Source of the DNA: JAISST01 sp050434145
GTDB lineage: Bacteria; Fusobacteriota; Fusobacteriia; Fusobacteriales; Fusobacteriaceae
Length of the DNA: 24,303 nt
Reading direction: 5' to 3'
Assembly (NCBI RefSeq): GCF_050434145.1
Contig: NZ_JBNPVX010000042.1
Coordinates: forward strand, 1 to 24,303
The notes beneath the pieces were generated by a model, which was not told the origin of the DNA, did no database searches, and was given only the letters and a program-made list of their open reading frames with translations. Below are positions 1 through 10,202 of the stretch, in pieces. Position 1 is the first letter of the stretch; the number at the start of each line of letters is the position of its first letter. The translations under genes and the position numbers were made by a program.

Positions 1-209
1 TTGTAAAAATAGTCTTTTTCTACAATAACGGTTTTATGACAATTCTAGGATTTTTATTTTATCATATAAATATTATATGTCACACATATATATCACATAT
101 AATGATTCTCCAGTCTAGTTGATGCTTTTTGTTTTCTATTTTTTATAATTTTACAAGCTAATTCCACATAAATACTTTTCTTTTTTATTTTGATGTAATA
201 TTATATAAA
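1..209. repeat. Long intergenic repeat, copy A (cut by window edge)
   Basis: This non-coding stretch closely matches 10602-10813. By eye, bases 1-78 differ at about six positions, and bases 126-209 match nearly throughout except for small indels. The intervening 45-50 bases have diverged. Shared blocks include ATAACGGTTTTATGACAATT and GCTAATTCCACATAAATAC, which are less AT-biased than the surroundings. Neither strand carries a meaningful ORF. It lies beyond the terminator of the 3280-aa autotransporter gene, in the position that copy B holds beyond the 3413-aa gene. The match begins at base 1, so it may extend further left. Confidence 0.85.
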
Positions 210-210
210 G

Positions 211-256
211 AAAGAGACTGACTTTAAAAATAGATTTTTTCTATCTTTTGAGTCAG
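211..256 (-). terminator. Likely intrinsic terminator of the 3280-aa autotransporter gene
   Basis: Read on the minus strand, CTGACT (251-256) pairs with AGTCAG (218-223), and an inner stem AGATAGA/TCTAT closes a short A-rich loop around 235-239. A T-rich run (TCTCTTTCTTT) follows. It lies about 105 bases past the stop codon. The stem has internal mismatches, so strength is uncertain. The opposite side is also T-rich, so it could act on both strands. Confidence 0.65.
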
Positions 257-278
257 CCACTTTTATTATTTTTATTTT

Positions 279-293
279 AAGATGGCTAATCTT
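279..293 (-). other. Small hairpin, apparent remnant of the terminator seen at 10811-10843
   Basis: AAGAT (279-283) and ATCTT (289-293) form a 5-bp stem around GGCTA. The same 15-base core occurs at 10821-10835 with one base changed. There it is the apex of a 12-bp A/T-flanked terminator after the other autotransporter gene. Here the outer stem is missing and a different, larger hairpin (211-256) lies between it and the repeat. I infer a degenerated homologous terminator. Confidence 0.5.
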
Positions 294-359
294 GATATTA
301 TAGTGTAATTCTTACTAACTTTCATTTCAGAGCTTTGCCCATCATTCAAGTAAGTAATC

Positions 360-3300
360 TCAGAATTTGTAATTAAATCTTGCACCATATCTTAGATCTG
401 CATCTTTTTTATTATTATGTTTTCTTGCTTCTACTTCAAAGGTTATTCCATAATTATTAGCTTTTTCCAATGTAATTCCTATTTTACCTTTTACACGACC
501 TTTTTCTTCTTTTGCTCTAATTAGACTATAATATCCTTCTGTACCACCTGATACTTTTGCTTTTACTCTCTTATCATATGTATTTCCAAAATCATAGCCA
601 TAAGATAAGTCTCCTGTTAGTTTTGCTGATATTTTCTTCCCTATATATGCTCTTTTTGATCCCTGTACTCCTAATGATCCTTCTACGCTATAAGTATCTC
701 TTGATTGTAATTTTAATTCTAGTGCACTATTTCCTTTTGCCTTTTCTGTAAAACTATCTATATATGCATATTCCATATTAAGGTCGCCATAAATCTTTAC
801 TTCTGCACTATTACTTCTATATAATGTCTTAGCTAATCTGTTATCAAATGTTACATTATACGAATTATATTTCCCTTCATTTTTGTAAGTTTTATCTAAT
901 TCCATTGTTCTTTCTGTTTCATGTCTATTAAAACCTAATTCCAATCTTGTTCTTAATGTAAATGTGTCATCTTCATCAAAGGCATGAACATTATGTAATC
1001 CCGCTCTCAATGAGTATACATCTTCTTTTGATTTATTACCATATGTTGGTGCATCATCAAAATCAAATCTACTTACTGCAAATCCAAAGCTATATCCCCA
1101 TTTATTCCCATAATTTCTACTTTCATTTTCTTTCATGTACAACAAGCCTTGTACTCTATAATCATAATCATCTATCCCTACTGTTTTATCTTCATATGAT
1201 CCTTGTTGGTATATTACACTATATTTGCCTGTATCCTTTGTATAATTATGTGAGCTTACTAATTCATCAAATGCACCATCAAATGCATTTTGAACATGAT
1301 TCATTCTTTGAGTTACTGTTGCATATACATCTCCTCGTGTTTCCGCTAATGCCCTAGATGCCTCAGATTCAAACGCTTCTTGACCATGTTCAGTATAAAT
1401 ATTATCTAAATAAGCATTTAAATCTTTTAATAGATGCGATGCTGTACTTATTCCTTCTTGATCTAAAGCTAACAAACTGTCCATTCCATTATACAAGTTG
1501 TCAAATTGTGAACCTGTTACTAAATATGCATATGGCTGTTTTGCTATTACTAGTGATCCTCCATTGACTTCTGCAACAAATAAAGGTGAAGTTGCAATTG
1601 TTAAATCTCTAGTGCCAGAGGCTGCTAATAATGCCATATTTAAGAAATTATCCACTGTCCACCCATATCCATTTCCTTCTTTTATGAAGCTACTATCCAA
1701 CGTTATTTCTCCCTCTATGGTATTTACATTGAACATATATTCTCCAGAAGCATTGACTATATTCACTACTGCCCCATTAGCAACTACATTATCTGCTACA
1801 AAGCTTCCACTATGAATGTATTGATTATTTATTATTACTTTTCCATCATCTGTTATTGTAATAGCTCCATGATTTAATGGATCAGGTTTTGATGATGATT
1901 TCTCTGTTCCTCCTGTAGTCCCAGATCCATCTAAATCTTTTACAACTATAGTGCCATTATTTACTAATGTCCCATTTCCTGAAACTCCTGTTCCTGCATC
2001 TATATTGATAGTTCCATCATTTGTAAATATAGAAGTATCACTAATATATACCCCTACTCCGTCACCTACATTGATTATTCCTGCTCCACTATTGGTAAAA
2101 CTTGCTCCTGAATATAGACCAACTCCTACATTAGATTGAGTACATGTTCCCTCTCTATATCCAGTATTAATTGTTCCATTATTAACTACTGTTGCATATT
2201 CTACTGCAAGTATACCTATTCCACCATTATCAATATTTATTGTTCCATCATTTATAATTTTTGTATTATTTCCTTTTGCATAAATACCTAATGAATGGTC
2301 ATACAGTGAATTAATTACTGCTCCACTTGTATTAGTTATTTTTGCACCTTGTGTTGCATATATTCCTACTGAATTCAAATGATTTTCTGTATCATTATGA
2401 TCATTATTTGCACCCAAATATGTTTGGCCAACTGTTATATTGCCTGTGTTATTTGTTACCACATCTCCACCTGAAAATATCCCAACTGATGCTTCAGATA
2501 AATCTATGTTTGCTCCATTATTTATTGTTACAGTTCCAGTTGCAAAACTATTGGCCCTATTGTCAACATAAATTGCATAACCATTTTTACCCGTATCTAT
2601 CAGACCTGTTGTATTAATTGTTCCTTCAGTGTAAGCCCCTGATGATAACTCTATTTCATCTCCATTAGAATCTAGTTCTACATTTCCTGATGAATCTTTC
2701 TTAATTATTCTGCCTGTTCCCTTATAGATACCAATTGATGCTGTAGAATTCCCTTGGTCAGCTATTGTCATAGTTCCATTATAAGAAACATTTCCTGTAC
2801 CCTCACTCATTATCCCTACTGCTGTTCCATTGGCTATATTCATTGTTGCATTTGAGAATATATTTATATTTTTTCCACTCAATCCTAAAGAGCCTTTTCC
2901 AATATTTGCTGATGTTGATAATGACATAGTTTCTATTCCTGTTCCACTTATATATGCTCCTATTCCTTTATCTCCTATTTGAAGGGTATCAATATTCGCA
3001 TCAGAATCATCTCCAAATACTCCTATGCCATTGTCTTTGATATCTAATGTTGTTACAGTAAGAGTTCCTTGATTTATATAGGCTCCCACTGACGATTTGC
3101 TCATATCATTACTTGCTGATGATAATACACTTCCACCTACTGTCAAGGTTCCTATTGATATGTCCGCATTATCTCCATATACACCTATATTTTCATCTCC
3201 ATCTGATGTTACTGTCCCAAAAGTTGTATTCGAATTTGTTGCATATATTCCAATTTGATTTTTATTTGTTGCTGTTCCGCTTGCTACTGTACTTATATTG

Positions 3301-6300
3301 TTTGTACCACCATCTATTGCTAAAATAATGGAGTAATCATCTCTACTCAATGTTGGAAGTGCAATAGTTCCATTTACATTCTTATAATACCCACCTATAG
3401 AATAATCAGTTGCTGTTCCTTGATTTAATATTATATTACCTGTAGGTGCTGTAGCTAATGAAACACCTTCTACTACATAAGCTACCCCTCCAGTAACATC
3501 TATAGTCCCAAGATTAGATATTGTGCCAAGATTACTGATATAGACTCCTATTCCTTTATCTGTTACATTAATTGTTCCATTTGTATTATCTATTGCTCCT
3601 ATATCAGAGTACATCCCGACTGAACTAGAACCAGTGGCATTAATTGTTCCATCATTTATCACTGTAACTACTCCACCTGTACCTGTTGCTGCTAGTCCTA
3701 CTCCACCACCTGTCACATTAATAATTCCAGAAGATGTATTTTCTATCTTATGTGGTCCACCTGCTGTATATAACCCTAATAATCCTACAGAACCAGTTCC
3801 TATTGAAATTGTTCCTGAATTTGACAAGTCTCCGTTTCTTGTTGCTGCTAGTGTTCCACTTCCACTTAATATGTTTATTTGATTTCCTAAATTGATTGTA
3901 CCACCATCATTAAAAGATAACACTCCTCCTGTACCTGTGAAGTTTACATCAATTGAGCCTAGTGTCCCAATTTCTGCTATTGCTGAAGAAGTGGTTACTA
4001 TTCCTATTCCAGTACCATCTATATTTAATGTTCCACCTTGTGTTTCTAGTTTTGTACCAGTTCCTGATAAATAAATTCCAATTGCTCCAGTTCCTATATT
4101 TGTTTCAGCACCTATACTATATTGTAATTCATTACCTGTCGCCAGTGTTATTCCAATCGTATCTGATGATCCTGCTGTTATTTTTACATTTGACAGTGTA
4201 TATGTTTGAGTCATTCCATCTAAATATAGTCCTACTGCTGTACTGGTTCCTCCTCCATATAATCCAGTAATTATTTCTGCTCCTGATACTGATGCTGTTG
4301 AGTCATGTAAATATACTGCCAATGTATCAGTAGATCCACTCGCATCTATTTTCCCGCTAACTATTGTTCCACTATTTGCATATACTCCTGTAGAACCTGT
4401 ACCTTGTATTGTAAGATCAAAATCAACTTGTGAATTATTCTCTCCATATACTCCTATTGATCCAGTCCCTAAATTAAGTGTTCCTGTATCTACTATTTGA
4501 GTAGCACCTGTATTGTGTAATGCTATTGCCGCTCCTGCTCCTGTTACATTGATTGTCCCTGTATTTTTGAATGTAGCTCCTGTGTTTTCTATATAGGCTC
4601 CAACTCCAGATGTAACATTTAATTGACCATTATTTTCCCCGATATTTGTTCCAGTTCCACCTATTACTGCTATTCCTGTTGCGTCATCTGCTGTGATTGT
4701 GCCACTATTTTTGACAGTGGCTGTTCCACTAATTGCTTTAGCTACCATTGCTGCTGATGTATTACCAGATCCTGACATCACTATAGTTCCAGTATTTTCC
4801 GCAGTTCCATTTGTTGACATATATCCTACTGAATTTGCAGATGCATTACTTGTAAATGTTCCACTTCCTACATATGTAGAATTACCACTTGATAATGCTC
4901 CCACTGCACCTGATGATGTATTATCTGTTATATCTGCAATATTGTTTACTCTCATACCACCATCTACATAAACTCCAACTACTTGTGTTGCCCCTTGCAT
5001 ATCTATATCTGCATTATGTGTGGCTGTTTTGCTAGCTGCTCCATTATAGTATAGACCTATATTAGATGTTGATGCATTATTCGTCAAAGTTATTGTATCT
5101 CCTGTTACTCCTGCTCCTTCAGATAGGTATATTCCTGTACCAGTAGCATCTGTTGTTGTTCCTACATTTAGATTCAATCCTGTAACTATATTTACTGTAC
5201 CTTGTGCTGCATAAACACCTATTGCCATATTACTTCCAGTAGAATATGAGTTTACTATTAGGTTATCTAAATTTCCCCCATTTGCTAGATATACTCCTAC
5301 TGTATTATCTCCTGATGCAGTGTAAGATCCAGCTGTTAATGTAGATGCTCCATTGGCATATACTCCTACTGCACCTGACATTGCTTTTATGTCAAAGCCA
5401 CTATTTATAGAATTAACTCCATCTAAATATATCCCTACTGATCTTTTTGGAAGTGCAGTGTTTATTCCATCTATTTCTAAGTTTCCATTTATTGTTACTG
5501 TTGTACCATTTTTTCCGTACACATATATATTTTCACCACTATTGTCAATACTCACTGTACCACCACTTAAGAGCACATTGGCATTATCTGATGCTATTGC
5601 AAAGGATTTTGTACTACCAAAGTTTACTAGTCCAGCTGCATTATCAGTTATACTTGCTCCATCTTTTACCAATACTCCAGTAGTCCCTTGAGCATCCAAT
5701 GATATTGTTCCATCATTTATTGCAGCAGCAGATGATGATACTGCTACCATACCAAACTGTGTAGCATCTCCTACTTTTATAGTCCCACTTGCGGCATTGG
5801 TAATAATTCCATCTTTAGTGTACATTCCTACTGCTGTACTAATACCTGCTCCCATATTTATTTGTCCTTGGTTTGATGCTGTACCATTCTTTACATAGAC
5901 ACCTACACCATTTGTACCTAATTTTAAATCTGTTGATTTATTTTCTGCACCTATAGCCCCTTGCACATATAAAGCTGTCATGTTGCCTATTGTGCTTAAA
6001 TCCAAAGCTGTAGTTGGTAATGATATTCCTGTAGTTTCCCGAGTACCTGATGCTAGCCCATTTACTGCTAGCAATATTTTTTCTCCTGTAGGTGCATTGT
6101 CTGTGATTGTTCCAAATGATGCTGCACTGAATACTGATGTTGGATTTAATGCAACTCCAATTGAATCTGTAGTTAGTGACAAATTACCTATATCTGTTAC
6201 TGTTATATTCTTTACACCATATATTCCTGTGGAATTCTGACCTATATTCAAAGTTCCAGTATTAGATACTTGAGTTTGTGCTACTGTTCCATTTCCTTCT

Positions 6301-9300
6301 GCATATATTGCTGTAGATTCGCCACCTACTGTAATAGTATTTGTATTAGATGCACTTACTGTCTTAGCAATTGGTGTAGCAGGTTTCAGACTATTGTTTT
6401 CTAGATATATTCCAGCAGAATTATCATCATATGTTGTAATTTTTCCATCATTTACCACAGATGTCAGACCTTGATCTACTTGTGTTCCAAATTCTTCTAC
6501 TGCGTAATCTGTGGTAGTTTCTCGCCAAGATGTTGCATATATTCCTATGGCTTCTTCTCCATATACTTCTATTTCACCACTGGCTTTGTTTCCAACTTGT
6601 GCACCATTAGTACCATATATCCCTGTTCCATTGGAAACTGAATTATAATTCTTTTGTATCTCTATTTTTCCATTATTATCCAATGTTCCATAATTTATGA
6701 ATGCACCTAGTGCTCCAGCTCCACCTGTATCTTTTCTTGCGGCTACTACAGACCTTCCATTTTGAATTATTATTTTAGAATCTCCTACAGATGTAGAATT
6801 TCCACTAGCATTCATTTCAAGTGCAATTACTTGTCCTTTATATTTATCTGCACCTAAGCTAACTCCTGCTACACTTGTGGTACCTAATTCTGCTGTAACA
6901 TTACTTTGCACATCTAATGTACTATTTTGTGCTACAAATCTATTATAATAGTAGAAACTATCAATATCAGCTGATTCTATTTTAGATTTATCTACTGGAA
7001 CATCTACTGTTATAATAGCATTATCTACTGCTGCTTCTATATAGTCAGTAGCTGAACCAGTGATAGGATTTACTCCTGTTGGTGTAATAAGTGTATTAAG
7101 TCCTCCTACAGTTACAGATCCTGCATTTTTTACATCATATACGATTACATTATCAGAATCCACTTGTATTGTTGTGTTATTTAATGTCAAGTATGGACTT
7201 CCTGTTCCTAGATCATATTCAAATGCAGTAGAATTTCCTTTAAGTACTAATGTTGCATTTGTTAAGTTTATTTTCCCACTACTTGCACTATATGCTGCAT
7301 ATCCTCTATCTACATCTATAGTAGATCCTATTAGTTTTATTTCACTTGTTCCACCTACTGATGCTACCCCTGCAGCACCACTTTTTACTTGTATTGTAGC
7401 ACCACTTATATCTACTAATCCTCCATTGGATGCATAGACTCCCATTCCTCTTTGTGTTGGATTTGAAGTATCATCTACTGTTATTGCTAGAGTTTTACCA
7501 GATGTTAGTGCTAGTGTTCCACCTGAACTGAATATCCCAGTAGCTCCTGCTGTTGCTTTTATTGTGCTATCATCAGTTATATTAAAAGTTTTTTTGTTGT
7601 ATATTCCTGATGAAGCTATCCCTTTTACTTCAATTGTGCCACTCATATTGAAAATTCCTTCATTTGCTATTCCAGAATTTTTCTCAGAACCAGTCATTTT
7701 TATTGTACCTGTACTTACTCCTCTAGTGTTAGAATCTACATACATTCCAACACTTTCTTTTCCACCTATTGCTATTGTTCCACTATTGCTGATATTAGTG
7801 ATAGAAGATGCCCCTGTTCCAGTAGATGCCATTCCAGTTGTCTTTTCGAGGCCTGAACCTGTAGTTATATTTTTAAAATTGTAAATATGTTGTGTCTGAC
7901 CATTGGCATGTGCTACTGTATTGCCACTACCACTTGTTCCAGTTGTAGTTATGTTTTTATCTATTTGAATTCCATGTTTATCTGTTCTTATTAAAGTACT
8001 ATTAGTTGCCCCTGTACCTATATCGAATGTCCCCATAGTTTGGTTATCAAATATAAAATCATTGGTATTATTGGTTGAATAATCTAACTGTCTCAAGAAA
8101 CCAACTACCTGATTTCCTTTTATTTCTAAATTTATCCCAAAGAAATTAGATATTGGATTACTTGTATTAAGAGTTCCATGATTTAAATTTCCTGATGTTG
8201 TGTGTGGACTTGCTGTAGCTGATAATGATTTTCCTATTGCTAAGCCTACATTTTTAGTACCATTAACAATTATTTTTTTTGAAGCACCACCACTGGATAT
8301 TGTCACATCATCATAATAATCATTTATATTAGGTAAATTTTTCATTCTTAGCCCATAATTGTCACTGCCATTTACTTCTATATTACCTAATGTAACATCT
8401 ACTTGCAATTTTAGATTTCTATAATTTCCAAAATCTATTCCAATACTATTTTGGCTATTAATGACTATTTTACCTGTATTCATTGTCATGTTATTTTGAT
8501 TTCTATTACCACCAGACGCTTCTACATCTATCATTATTCCTATGATATTATTTCCAGCTTCCAAAGTTATAACACCAGCATTTTCAAATGTAGACCAAGA
8601 ACCAGCATGATCATTGCTCTGATCCCATGTTTGATGTTCTACTCCAACAAGTATTTCATATTGTCCATTACTATGAGGAGTTGCTTTCAACGACCCGTAT
8701 AAATCTAATGTTCCTGTTATTTTTGCTCTTTTTTCACCAGCTTCATAATTCCCATTATAGCCTCCTCCTGGTGTTTCACTAACACCTGCTGGATTATGGC
8801 TTAAAAATATTTTTATATAACTGGCTCCAGGACCACCATTTGTCTGATCCCCACCAACATAATACATTTTATAATCTCCACCAATTGTTGCATTGTGATC
8901 ACGAAGTTCATTTATGAATGCACATAATCCATTGGTGTTAGTCCCTGGAGTCAAATAAAATGTTCCAGCTCCCATTGGATTGTAAGAATTAGATATATTT
9001 GTTGTCATTGTAACTGTTCCACCAGACCATGTTGTCCCCCCTGCTTGTGTTTTCCCATGAGCAGTTCCATTTCCTGTAACTATAGTAACTGGGGCAGAAG
9101 TAGAATAGCTATCATAATTCTCCATGATAATGTATGAACTAGGTGGTGAAGATGACCCATAATAGCCTATATGGGCACCTTGATAAAATCCTGACCCAAC
9201 AAAATCAAGTGCAGGAGGTGTAAAGTTGGTAGGTGTTGTAATAGTTGGTGTAGATGGTGGTGTAGGTACTGTAACCATTGTTGGTTCGACTACTGTAGGT

Positions 9301-10202
9301 GTTGCCACAGTAGGATGTGTAATCGTCCTATCTCCTGGTACTGTTATGGTAGGTGCTATTGGTGCAACTACTGTAATAGCCCCTACTGCATCAGGTGCTG
9401 TGACATTTACTGTAGGTGCGCTGATTCCACCATGTGCACTAGGTGCTGTAATAGTTGGAAGATTAGGATTAGGTATATTAGCTAGTTGTGGAGTTCCCAC
9501 TGATAAGTTTATATCTTTATTTAATGTTGGAAGCTCTGGATCTAATGGTTTGATATTAGCCCCTAGCTCCAATACTGTCACCCAAGGAGCTTGGTCAATA
9601 AATACTCCATTTCCTTGTGTAAGTAAACCTAAGGCATCACTATCGCTTATATTGCCTTTATATGTTTCCATATCTCCATTTATTGTCTTATCTATATTCT
9701 TATCTGCTACTACTTGTAAACTTTCTCTATATCCTGCTATTAATTCACCAGCTGAATATGGATTTTTTCCTTTTGGTACTTGTCCTCCAGCAAGTTTATG
9801 TTTTATTTGATCAAGTGTATTTGACCATTCTGATTTTGTATTATTCTTTCCTTTTCCACTATTTTCAAAATCAAAACTAAAGAATACTTGGGTACTTGGA
9901 TATATAGGTTTTGAATAAAAATCGCCTTTTCTCACTAATTCATCTGAATCTAGCTTTAATTCTTTGAGTCGTGCTTCATTTTCATCTATCAGTGCTAATA
10001 TCTCAGATTTTTGTGCTTCAATATTGGCAAGTAATATTTCTTGTGTAGCTTGGGCTTGAGATGTTAATTCGGCACTTGATCCTAATCCAATCTCACCAGT
10101 AATCAAAAATGCTGTCAGTAAAGCTGCTGTATATCCTATTTTTTTCTTTTTCAAAAATGTTTTTAAAGATTTTTCTGCTAATTCTTTTAGATTTTTTCTC
10201 AT
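360..10202 (-). CDS. Giant type V autotransporter adhesin, 3280 aa
   Basis: Predicted surface protein that exports its own passenger through a C-terminal outer-membrane barrel. Residues 1-44 are an extended signal peptide: Lys-rich n-region, hydrophobic core at about 24-39, likely cleavage after SSA. Residues 53-93 look coiled-coil. Residues 217-333 are Pro/Val/Thr-rich. Residues 334-640 are a non-repetitive Tyr/Gly/Asn-rich head. Residues 650-2880 are a beta-helix of irregular NxGxI/VGIY repeats. Residues 2897-2990 are a helical linker, and 2993-3280 the barrel, ending in the canonical aromatic-alternating RFNYKF. Only two Cys (427, 2687) are visible. The start is fixed by GGAGG six bases upstream. 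The gene follows a paralog at 10899-21140. Known family: fusobacterial autotransporters such as RadD and Fap2; nothing here justifies either name. The ligand is unknown. Confidence 0.95.
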   Translation of the reverse strand: MRKNLKELAEKSLKTFLKKKKIGYTAALLTAFLITGEIGLGSSAELTSQAQATQEILLANIEAQKSEILALIDENEARLKELKLDSDELVRKGDFYSKPIYPSTQVFFSFDFENSGKGKNNTKSEWSNTLDQIKHKLAGGQVPKGKNPYSAGELIAGYRESLQVVADKNIDKTINGDMETYKGNISDSDALGLLTQGNGVFIDQAPWVTVLELGANIKPLDPELPTLNKDINLSVGTPQLANIPNPNLPTITAPSAHGGISAPTVNVTAPDAVGAITVVAPIAPTITVPGDRTITHPTVATPTVVEPTMVTVPTPPSTPTITTPTNFTPPALDFVGSGFYQGAHIGYYGSSSPPSSYIIMENYDSYSTSAPVTIVTGNGTAHGKTQAGGTTWSGGTVTMTTNISNSYNPMGAGTFYLTPGTNTNGLCAFINELRDHNATIGGDYKMYYVGGDQTNGGPGASYIKIFLSHNPAGVSETPGGGYNGNYEAGEKRAKITGTLDLYGSLKATPHSNGQYEILVGVEHQTWDQSNDHAGSWSTFENAGVITLEAGNNIIGIMIDVEASGGNRNQNNMTMNTGKIVINSQNSIGIDFGNYRNLKLQVDVTLGNIEVNGSDNYGLRMKNLPNINDYYDDVTISSGGASKKIIVNGTKNVGLAIGKSLSATASPHTTSGNLNHGTLNTSNPISNFFGINLEIKGNQVVGFLRQLDYSTNNTNDFIFDNQTMGTFDIGTGATNSTLIRTDKHGIQIDKNITTTGTSGSGNTVAHANGQTQHIYNFKNITTGSGLEKTTGMASTGTGASSITNISNSGTIAIGGKESVGMYVDSNTRGVSTGTIKMTGSEKNSGIANEGIFNMSGTIEVKGIASSGIYNKKTFNITDDSTIKATAGATGIFSSGGTLALTSGKTLAITVDDTSNPTQRGMGVYASNGGLVDISGATIQVKSGAAGVASVGGTSEIKLIGSTIDVDRGYAAYSASSGKINLTNATLVLKGNSTAFEYDLGTGSPYLTLNNTTIQVDSDNVIVYDVKNAGSVTVGGLNTLITPTGVNPITGSATDYIEAAVDNAIITVDVPVDKSKIESADIDSFYYYNRFVAQNSTLDVQSNVTAELGTTSVAGVSLGADKYKGQVIALEMNASGNSTSVGDSKIIIQNGRSVVAARKDTGGAGALGAFINYGTLDNNGKIEIQKNYNSVSNGTGIYGTNGAQVGNKASGEIEVYGEEAIGIYATSWRETTTDYAVEEFGTQVDQGLTSVVNDGKITTYDDNSAGIYLENNSLKPATPIAKTVSASNTNTITVGGESTAIYAEGNGTVAQTQVSNTGTLNIGQNSTGIYGVKNITVTDIGNLSLTTDSIGVALNPTSVFSAASFGTITDNAPTGEKILLAVNGLASGTRETTGISLPTTALDLSTIGNMTALYVQGAIGAENKSTDLKLGTNGVGVYVKNGTASNQGQINMGAGISTAVGMYTKDGIITNAASGTIKVGDATQFGMVAVSSSAAAINDGTISLDAQGTTGVLVKDGASITDNAAGLVNFGSTKSFAIASDNANVLLSGGTVSIDNSGENIYVYGKNGTTVTINGNLEIDGINTALPKRSVGIYLDGVNSINSGFDIKAMSGAVGVYANGASTLTAGSYTASGDNTVGVYLANGGNLDNLIVNSYSTGSNMAIGVYAAQGTVNIVTGLNLNVGTTTDATGTGIYLSEGAGVTGDTITLTNNASTSNIGLYYNGAASKTATHNADIDMQGATQVVGVYVDGGMRVNNIADITDNTSSGAVGALSSGNSTYVGSGTFTSNASANSVGYMSTNGTAENTGTIVMSGSGNTSAAMVAKAISGTATVKNSGTITADDATGIAVIGGTGTNIGENNGQLNVTSGVGAYIENTGATFKNTGTINVTGAGAAIALHNTGATQIVDTGTLNLGTGSIGVYGENNSQVDFDLTIQGTGSTGVYANSGTIVSGKIDASGSTDTLAVYLHDSTASVSGAEIITGLYGGGTSTAVGLYLDGMTQTYTLSNVKITAGSSDTIGITLATGNELQYSIGAETNIGTGAIGIYLSGTGTKLETQGGTLNIDGTGIGIVTTSSAIAEIGTLGSIDVNFTGTGGVLSFNDGGTINLGNQINILSGSGTLAATRNGDLSNSGTISIGTGSVGLLGLYTAGGPHKIENTSSGIINVTGGGVGLAATGTGGVVTVINDGTINATGSSSVGMYSDIGAIDNTNGTINVTDKGIGVYISNLGTISNLGTIDVTGGVAYVVEGVSLATAPTGNIILNQGTATDYSIGGYYKNVNGTIALPTLSRDDYSIILAIDGGTNNISTVASGTATNKNQIGIYATNSNTTFGTVTSDGDENIGVYGDNADISIGTLTVGGSVLSSASNDMSKSSVGAYINQGTLTVTTLDIKDNGIGVFGDDSDANIDTLQIGDKGIGAYISGTGIETMSLSTSANIGKGSLGLSGKNINIFSNATMNIANGTAVGIMSEGTGNVSYNGTMTIADQGNSTASIGIYKGTGRIIKKDSSGNVELDSNGDEIELSSGAYTEGTINTTGLIDTGKNGYAIYVDNRANSFATGTVTINNGANIDLSEASVGIFSGGDVVTNNTGNITVGQTYLGANNDHNDTENHLNSVGIYATQGAKITNTSGAVINSLYDHSLGIYAKGNNTKIINDGTINIDNGGIGILAVEYATVVNNGTINTGYREGTCTQSNVGVGLYSGASFTNSGAGIINVGDGVGVYISDTSIFTNDGTINIDAGTGVSGNGTLVNNGTIVVKDLDGSGTTGGTEKSSSKPDPLNHGAITITDDGKVIINNQYIHSGSFVADNVVANGAVVNIVNASGEYMFNVNTIEGEITLDSSFIKEGNGYGWTVDNFLNMALLAASGTRDLTIATSPLFVAEVNGGSLVIAKQPYAYLVTGSQFDNLYNGMDSLLALDQEGISTASHLLKDLNAYLDNIYTEHGQEAFESEASRALAETRGDVYATVTQRMNHVQNAFDGAFDELVSSHNYTKDTGKYSVIYQQGSYEDKTVGIDDYDYRVQGLLYMKENESRNYGNKWGYSFGFAVSRFDFDDAPTYGNKSKEDVYSLRAGLHNVHAFDEDDTFTLRTRLELGFNRHETERTMELDKTYKNEGKYNSYNVTFDNRLAKTLYRSNSAEVKIYGDLNMEYAYIDSFTEKAKGNSALELKLQSRDTYSVEGSLGVQGSKRAYIGKKISAKLTGDLSYGYDFGNTYDKRVKAKVSGGTEGYYSLIRAKEEKGRVKGKIGITLEKANNYGITFEVEARKHNNKKDADLRYGARFNYKF

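Noticed and set aside
2330..2338. RGD tripeptide at residues 2956-2958 of the 3280-aa protein (codons at these positions)
   Set aside because: It lies in the helical linker next to the barrel, at the site of a shared motif (RGN in the paralog). It is probably structural rather than an exposed integrin ligand.
9226..9810. 194-codon plus-strand ORF with an AGGAGG seven bases before a TTG start
   Set aside because: It lies wholly antisense to the signal-proximal and Pro/Val/Thr-rich part of the 3280-aa gene. Its Val/Gly-rich sequence is what the complement of Pro/Thr codons gives. The AGGAGG is the complement of Pro-Pro codons.
557..9880. Many other plus-strand ORFs of 60-130 codons across the 3280-aa gene
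   Set aside because: They are antisense shadows of low-complexity coding DNA, with Leu/Tyr/His- or Val/Pro-rich products, mutual overlaps and no consistent ribosome-binding sites.
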